Shown one piece after another: positions 26,141 through 30,738 of a stretch of 30,738 nt of DNA. The notes below the pieces were generated by a model, which did not search any database, was not told the DNA's origin, and worked only from the letters and a program-made list of their open reading frames with translations. The stretch's first letter is position 1. Each line of letters begins with the position of its first letter. A program made the position numbers and the translations under genes. The stretch is from an uncultured Collinsella sp. (GTDB taxonomy: Bacteria > Actinomycetota > Coriobacteriia > Coriobacteriales > Coriobacteriaceae), in the NCBI GenBank assembly GCA_900545445.1, contig UQZH01000022.1:1-30738 (forward strand). Reading direction: 5' to 3'.

Positions 26141-26633
26141 CTTGTACAGCCTTATCTATCAAATGGGAAAGCTCAATCGCGCGCTCGCCGTGTGCCTCGA
26201 GCGTTATCGTTCGCACGTCGCTGTCGTCCTCATCGCGCTTAAGCGTCACCGAAAGATACTCATCTGTCAGTTCATCCTGAAACTGCTCGCCCCATTCCAG
26301 CAGGCAAACACCCTCATAGCCCAGCACGTCAAAAATGCCCGTATCCTCAAGCTCGTAGGCATGCTCCAGGCGGTACAGATCAAAATGGAACAGCGGAATA
26401 CGCCCTTGGTCATGAACGGCCATGAGTGCGAACGTAGGGCTCGTGACCATATGCTCATCGCCCAGAGCGCGCGAAACGCCCTTGGTAAAGTGGGTTTTGC
26501 CCACCCCGAGGCCGCCGGTCAAGATCAGCACATCGCCATCTTCTAGACACGGTGCGACCAGCTCGCCAAAATGCTCCGTATCGGCAGTACGGGCCGTTCT
26601 ATAGGTACCTACCCCCAGGCGCTCCAGGGACAT
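26127..26633 (-). CDS. tsaE: tRNA threonylcarbamoyladenosine synthesis ATPase
   Basis: This 168-residue P-loop ATPase cycles the TsaB-TsaD complex during t6A37 formation. Walker A is GGLGVGKTHFTKG (Lys46, Thr47), followed by VTSPTFALM and the conserved FHFDLYRLE and LLEWGEQF motifs. Its length is slightly above the family norm (about 150). Start: AAGGAG six bases before ATG. It overlaps the tsaB-rimI-tsaD fusion by 14 bases and begins 15 bases after the uracil-DNA glycosylase gene, so translation is coupled within the operon. Confidence 0.94.
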   Translation of the reverse strand: MSLERLGVGTYRTARTADTEHFGELVAPCLEDGDVLILTGGLGVGKTHFTKGVSRALGDEHMVTSPTFALMAVHDQGRIPLFHFDLYRLEHAYELEDTGIFDVLGYEGVCLLEWGEQFQDELTDEYLSVTLKRDEDDSDVRTITLEAHGERAIELSHLIDKAVQDELA

Positions 26634-26648
26634 ATACGCTCCTTATTA

Positions 26649-27269
26649 TTATTCCGAGGCGGTCTCCGGCGCGGGGTGCCGCTCCAGATAGTCGCCCAGC
26701 ATCTTAAAGTCTTCCTCCAGCAACTCCTGCCACGCCGGATTGCGCAGCGCCGCCGCAGGATGAAACGTCGGCATCACCACAAAGTGGCCCATCTGATGGA
26801 ACCTGCCGCGCAGCTTGGTAATGCCGATCTCGGTCTTGAGCACAAAGTGCGTTGCGGGGTTACCGAGCGTCACGATGATATCGGGCCAGATGCTTCGAAT
26901 CTGCTCGCGCAAAAACGGTGAGCAAGCCAGCACTTCCTCGGGACGCGGATTGCGGTTTCCCGGCGGGCGGCACTTAAGCACGTTGGCGATATAGACGTCC
27001 TCGCGCTTAAGACCTGCCAGGGACAAAATGCCGTTGAGGTCTTCACCCGCCGCCCCCACAAAAGGTTCGCCCTGCAAATCCTCGTTGCGACCCGGTGCTT
27101 CACCAATAAACATGACGCGAGCGTGGGGGTTTCCCACGCCAAACACGATGTTATGGCGCGACTGATAGAGCTGGCAGAGATGGCAGTCGCCTAAAACAGC
27201 CTCAATCTCCCCGAGTGCGACCTCACGTGGCGCCTGATGGGTATGGCCGGGAATGTGCATGACGCCCAT
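26649..27269 (-). CDS. uracil-DNA glycosylase, family 4 (iron-sulfur type)
   Basis: A 206-residue DNA repair enzyme that removes uracil from DNA after cytosine deamination. Motif A is GEAPGRNEDLQGEPFVGAAG, with NVLKCRPPGNRNP in the middle and motif B HPAAALRNP (His170). Four cysteines (29, 32, 100, 116) match the 4Fe-4S ligands of family 4 enzymes. Start: AGGAG five bases before ATG, overlapping the end of alr eight bases upstream. The gene lies inside the housekeeping operon without an evident link to its neighbours' pathways. Confidence 0.92.
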   Translation of the reverse strand: MGVMHIPGHTHQAPREVALGEIEAVLGDCHLCQLYQSRHNIVFGVGNPHARVMFIGEAPGRNEDLQGEPFVGAAGEDLNGILSLAGLKREDVYIANVLKCRPPGNRNPRPEEVLACSPFLREQIRSIWPDIIVTLGNPATHFVLKTEIGITKLRGRFHQMGHFVVMPTFHPAAALRNPAWQELLEEDFKMLGDYLERHPAPETASE

Positions 27270-27277
27270 AGCGGCTC

Positions 27278-28423
27278 CTACACGTAGACCTTGTCGAGAC
27301 GCATGCCAAAGCCGCAGGCGACCTCGTAGTTAATCGTTCCGCGCAGTCGGGCCATCTCGTCCATAGTGATCTCGGCATCGCCATCGCGGCCGACAATAAT
27401 CATCTCGTCACCATACTCGGCCTCGGGAATCTCGTGTGCCGGGTTGGACTGAATGGCGACCATAAACTGATCCATGCAGATATTGCCAACCTGACGCACG
27501 CGCTCGCCGCGATACAGCACATCCATACGATTGGAAAGCGTACGCGATAGGCCGTCGGCATAACCGATCGGCAGCGTGCAGATCTGAACGCGCGTACGCG
27601 GTACGCGGTAGGTAAAACCGTAGCCCACGCCCTCGCCCATCGCAGGGTGCGCCACGCGCGTCACGCGCGCATGAACGCTCATAACGGGATCGAGCTGCAT
27701 CACACGGCTACTCAGCTCGCACGGCTGCATGCCATACAAGCCAACGCCGGCGCGAATCATATCAAAATGCATCGAGGGGTCGAGCATCGAGGACGGCGTG
27801 TTGGCGCAATGCACGATACCGCACTCAAAACCCGCATCCTTAATGGCCTGAACGGCCTCGGTAAAGCGCTGGCACTGCAGCTTGTAGTCCCAGCCCGAAG
27901 GTTCATCGGCCGTGGCGAAGTGCGTAAATACGCCGTCGCACTGAATACCGCGATGGAAATCAATACCGCGGACAAAGTCGAGCACCTGCGTGTAATGTAC
28001 GCCGATGCGGTTCATGCCCGTCTCGATGGCGAGATGATACTTGCCCACCTTGCCCGCCGCGACGGCACATTCGCCATACGCAAGAGCAAAGTCGGACGTA
28101 TAGACCGAGGGCATGATATCGAACTCGAGCAACGTCGGAATGGCCTCGATAGGCGGCTCGCTTAGGATAAGGACGGGTTTCGTAATCCCGCCCTGTCGGA
28201 GCTCAACGCCCTCGTTAACCGTCGCCACGGCAAACATGTCGGCGCCGGCCGAATACATAATCTTGGCGCACTCAACAGCTCCATGACCATAAGCGTCGGC
28301 TTTAACCACGCAGCACAGGCGCTGACGCGGATTCAGCAAATTCTTATAGGCCCTCGTGTTGCGGCGAAGCGCCCCGCGGTCGATCTCGACCCAGGACCAA
28401 CGCGTCAAATCGGCTTTATTCAT
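27278..28423 (-). CDS. alr: alanine racemase
   Basis: A 381-residue PLP enzyme that makes D-alanine for peptidoglycan. The PLP lysine is Lys41 in VVKADAYGHG. The second active-site Tyr is in the GVGYGFTYRV segment, and VGNICMDQ is conserved in the C-terminal beta domain. Length is typical (about 370). It starts two bases after the nnrE/nnrD stop and is followed eight bases later by the glycosylase gene. acpS-nnr-alr is a common order in Gram-positive bacteria, which supports the calls. Confidence 0.95.
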   Translation of the reverse strand: MNKADLTRWSWVEIDRGALRRNTRAYKNLLNPRQRLCCVVKADAYGHGAVECAKIMYSAGADMFAVATVNEGVELRQGGITKPVLILSEPPIEAIPTLLEFDIMPSVYTSDFALAYGECAVAAGKVGKYHLAIETGMNRIGVHYTQVLDFVRGIDFHRGIQCDGVFTHFATADEPSGWDYKLQCQRFTEAVQAIKDAGFECGIVHCANTPSSMLDPSMHFDMIRAGVGLYGMQPCELSSRVMQLDPVMSVHARVTRVAHPAMGEGVGYGFTYRVPRTRVQICTLPIGYADGLSRTLSNRMDVLYRGERVRQVGNICMDQFMVAIQSNPAHEIPEAEYGDEMIIVGRDGDAEITMDEMARLRGTINYEVACGFGMRLDKVYV

Positions 28424-28425
28424 AA

Positions 28426-30042
28426 TTAGTCATCCGACCCTTCGTCCGTGATTCCCAGATCATCGAGTGCATCCTTTGCCGCCAACTCCATGGCGGGACC
28501 GATCAAGTCGATAAGATCGGTCGCGATAACGCTCTTCTCGCCAAACTCCGTCGCCGCGGCAAAACCGGCATAGCTATGAAGCGCGACGGCATACGAGTAC
28601 AGCAGCTCCCAGCGGTCCATCTCGTCGCGCATGGTGGCTAGCGTGCCGGCCAGAATACCCGCAAGGACGTCACCCGAGCCAGCGGTCGCCAACGACGCCG
28701 GGCCAGAGAGCGGCAGCAGCACGCGCTCAACACCGCAAATGGCCGTCGTCGGGCCCTTAGCGATAACAACGAGGTTATCGGAACCGGCGGCCCAGACAAC
28801 CTTTTGCGCGGCGGCAATCGCGGTTCCAAGGTCATTGACCTCATCACCGGCGACGAGACGCGAAAGCTCACGATAATGCGGCGTCATAACGAGCGGCTGC
28901 TCACGACGATACATCTCGGGATTACTGTCGATGCCATCGATTGCAATCTTGGCAAGGCAGTTGAGAGCATCGGCATCCAAGATAAGCGGTACGTCGAGCT
29001 CAAGCAGACCCGAAACCACCTGCATGGCACCGGCAGATGTCGTCATGCCGGGACCACACAGCACGCAGCTATATTTCTTGGCAATCTCACATACCGTCAT
29101 GCGCGCAGCGGCACCAAAAGAACCGCGGGAATCAGATGGAATAGCAAAGACCGGAATCGAGGGGAGCGCCATGCGGATAAGGTTGGCACACGCATCCGGA
29201 GTCGCGACTGCCACATAGCCGGCGCCTGCGCGGGCAGCGGACTTGGCCGCCATAATGGCCGCACCAGGATACTGCGCCGATCCGGCAACAATGAGCACCG
29301 AGCCGCGCGAGTACTTATCGATATTCGTAGGCAGCGGAGCAAAATAGTCCACAAGGTCACCGGGTTCCACGATCTCGGCAGCATGGTCGACATCGTCAAT
29401 AACCTCATCAAGGCGGTCATACAGACCGCCGCAGACCAGATCGCCTGCATATTCGGGACCGTCAGCGCTGTATAAGCCGATCTTGGGAGCAATCATCGTC
29501 ACCGTACGCTCGGCACGAATGCAGTCGTCATCCACCACACCCGTCTCGGCATTCAGGCCCGAAGGAACATCGATGGAGACAACGCGATCGGCATTTTCAT
29601 TGACCGTGGGGATCCAGATTGAAAACGGCGCACGAAGATCACCATGAAAACCGGTACCAAAAATGGCATCGACTACAACATCAGCCTTATCAATCAGCAC
29701 CTCCAGCTCATCACGAGAGGGGCCGACACACACATGCACGTCGCGACCAGCAGTACGACGGGCGACATGACGAGCGAGAGCGGCAGGGATCTCATCCGGC
29801 TCAACCGGAGAGACGATATCTACATCAACGCCCTTATGCGTCAGAATGTCAGCGGCAACCCAGCCATCTCCGCCATTGTTGCCAAAACCGACCAATACAA
29901 GAACGCGATCGGGGTTGAGCTTTAAAATCTCGTTGGCAGCAAATTCGCCCGCCAACTCCATGAGTTCGGCCTTCGAGGTACCCTCACGCTCGATAATATC
30001 TTCGAGGCGAACGACTTCCTCGGTACTCAAAACCGGTTTCAT
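28426..30042 (-). CDS. nnr: bifunctional NAD(P)HX epimerase/dehydratase
   Basis: A 538-residue repair enzyme for hydrated NADH and NADPH. Residues 1-215 are the NnrE epimerase (GFGNNGGDGWVAA at 52-64; DAIFGTGFHG; SIDVPSGLNAETG). Residues 225-530 are the NnrD dehydratase, ribokinase-like (GSVLIVAGSAQYPGAA; CGPGMTTSAGA; VMTPHYREL; catalytic Asp458 in AGSGDVLAG). The two-domain order matches E. coli YjeF. The dehydratase uses ADP or ATP depending on lineage. The ATG directly follows the acpS stop (TAGATG), with AGGAG upstream, showing coupling. Confidence 0.95.
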   Translation of the reverse strand: MKPVLSTEEVVRLEDIIEREGTSKAELMELAGEFAANEILKLNPDRVLVLVGFGNNGGDGWVAADILTHKGVDVDIVSPVEPDEIPAALARHVARRTAGRDVHVCVGPSRDELEVLIDKADVVVDAIFGTGFHGDLRAPFSIWIPTVNENADRVVSIDVPSGLNAETGVVDDDCIRAERTVTMIAPKIGLYSADGPEYAGDLVCGGLYDRLDEVIDDVDHAAEIVEPGDLVDYFAPLPTNIDKYSRGSVLIVAGSAQYPGAAIMAAKSAARAGAGYVAVATPDACANLIRMALPSIPVFAIPSDSRGSFGAAARMTVCEIAKKYSCVLCGPGMTTSAGAMQVVSGLLELDVPLILDADALNCLAKIAIDGIDSNPEMYRREQPLVMTPHYRELSRLVAGDEVNDLGTAIAAAQKVVWAAGSDNLVVIAKGPTTAICGVERVLLPLSGPASLATAGSGDVLAGILAGTLATMRDEMDRWELLYSYAVALHSYAGFAAATEFGEKSVIATDLIDLIGPAMELAAKDALDDLGITDEGSDD

Positions 30043-30582
30043 CTATGCTCCTAGCGCATCTTGCGGATCATCATCCAGATGTTCCGACAAAGCAGATTGT
30101 TGCAGCTGTTCGAGCTCGTCTAAGACAGAACGAGCCTCTTTAAATGTCTGAGCAACGCGCTCCTTCGTGCTCACCTTTTCTTCCTTGGGTTTAGGTCGAG
30201 CATCCTCGGTGATCGCAATGGCATTAGCAACAGCCAAGTCACCCGTCAGAGTAATAGAAAGAGCGACCTCGACAACGCCCAATTCCTGGGCGATTTCGAG
30301 AGCACGGCCCGAAAGCAGCGCTTTTGGCTTGCCGAGCTTATCGCGCGTTACGGAAACGTCTTTACGGCCAACGCCCTGGCTAAAACCCGTACCAAGCGCC
30401 TTAAGTACCGCCTCGCGAGAAGCAAAACGGCTGGCATAATGCGCGGCAGGACGAGACGAGGCATCGCAATACGCGCGCTCTTCATCGGTAAACACGCGCC
30501 GGGCAAACGCGGGTGTCTTCTCAAGGATTGATTTCATTCGGGAAATCTCGACGATATCAACGCCGATTCCGGCTTCGGCCAT
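30043..30582 (-). CDS. acpS: holo-[acyl carrier protein] synthase with C-terminal extension
   Basis: This 179-residue enzyme transfers 4'-phosphopantetheine from CoA to apo-acyl carrier protein. Motifs: GIGVDIVEISR (Asp9) and FASREAVLKALG (Glu57). The start is the ATG at 30582, with GGAGGTGA directly upstream; an ATG four codons earlier lies before this site. Two oddities: residues 127-179 form an acidic, Lys/Glu/Gln-rich tail absent from the usual 120-130-residue protein, and the usual SHT near residue 110 reads SIT, so its His is missing. First gene of the operon. Confidence 0.9.
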   Translation of the reverse strand: MAEAGIGVDIVEISRMKSILEKTPAFARRVFTDEERAYCDASSRPAAHYASRFASREAVLKALGTGFSQGVGRKDVSVTRDKLGKPKALLSGRALEIAQELGVVEVALSITLTGDLAVANAIAITEDARPKPKEEKVSTKERVAQTFKEARSVLDELEQLQQSALSEHLDDDPQDALGA

Positions 30583-30611
30583 AATCACCTCCATGCTGCA
30601 CAGACTATGAC

Positions 30612-30641
30612 ATTGTAGCCCGTTCGCAGAAGATGCGACAA
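30612..30641 (-). promoter_or_regulatory. promoter of the acpS operon
   Basis: On the reverse strand TTGTCG (30636-30641), 18 bases, then TACAAT (30612-30617), 30 bases before the acpS ATG. A further TTGACC lies upstream but is too far from the -10. Confidence 0.55.
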
Positions 30642-30689
30642 ACGAGGGTCAAAAACACAGCGAGAGTGGAGTGATGGCCCTATAAACGC

Positions 30690-30721
30690 AAAAAAGGGGG
30701 AGGCCGCGAGGCCTCCCCCTT
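30690..30721 (-). terminator. terminator of a reverse-strand gene beyond the right edge
   Basis: AAGGGGGAGGCC (30694-30705) pairs perfectly with GGCCTCCCCCTT (30710-30721) around GCGA. The reverse strand then reads TTTTGCG, so it ends a gene lying past 30738 and separates it from the acpS promoter. Confidence 0.85.
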
Positions 30722-30738
30722 CTACATTCCCAATGGCG

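Overview
The window looks like a chromosomal segment from a high-GC Gram-positive gut anaerobe, most likely a Coriobacteriia member such as Collinsella. This is inferred from GC-rich codon use, Gram-positive style ribosome binding sites, a glucose/maltose-type PTS beside a MalEFG-MsmK ABC importer, a CstA carrier, and a TsaB-RimI-TsaD fusion. No 16S or other definitive marker is present. There is no complete insertion sequence, prophage or CRISPR array.

Layout, left to right. 1-600: a poorly resolved edge with a possible truncated reverse-strand ORF, a terminator and the first copy (A) of a long palindromic repeat. 592-1797 (-): a secreted coiled-coil/CHAP-type cell-wall hydrolase. 2064-3125 (+): galE. 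3346-7248 (+): malQ and glgP, glucan breakdown. 7346-7644: four regularly spaced inverted-repeat units between convergent genes. 7784-12149 (-): malE-malF-malG-msmK sugar importer. 12456-13175 (-): GntR/UTRA repressor. 13403-15856 (+): a PTS EIIC-EIIB permease fused to a HAD sugar phosphatase. 15973-18042 (+): a polyprenyl synthetase and a peptidoglycan-binding-domain protein. 18081-18152: tRNA-Gln, followed by tRNA 3'-end fragments and palindrome copy B. 18676-20865 (-): a JetD-like TOPRIM protein with a long disordered arm. 21049-22938 (-): cstA, preceded by an apparent leader-peptide attenuator. 23306-23743: palindrome copies C and D in opposite orientation. 23756-30582 (-): a tight housekeeping operon acpS-nnrE/D-alr-udg-tsaE-tsaB/rimI/tsaD.

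How the genes fit together. The left half is a maltose/alpha-glucan module: an ABC importer and a PTS permease bring in alpha-glucosides, MalQ and GlgP process glucans, and a GntR/UTRA repressor probably controls them. TTGTTTRAACAA-like boxes lie before malQ, malE, gntR and the PTS gene, which suggests one regulon. The PTS-HAD fusion suggests phosphorylating uptake followed by dephosphorylation inside one polypeptide. The right half is cell-wall precursor (Alr), acyl carrier protein activation (AcpS), NAD(P)HX repair and tRNA t6A synthesis.

Most notable: (1) a 14-residue leader peptide ending in Asn-Ile-Ile-Ser-Val-Val-Ile-Ile, with alternative hairpins and a terminator, just before cstA; (2) four copies of a palindrome with a conserved ~70-base core and locus-specific, almost perfectly self-complementary arms; (3) the 80-bp-period inverted-repeat array; (4) the PTS-phosphatase fusion; (5) an orphan JetD-like TOPRIM protein.
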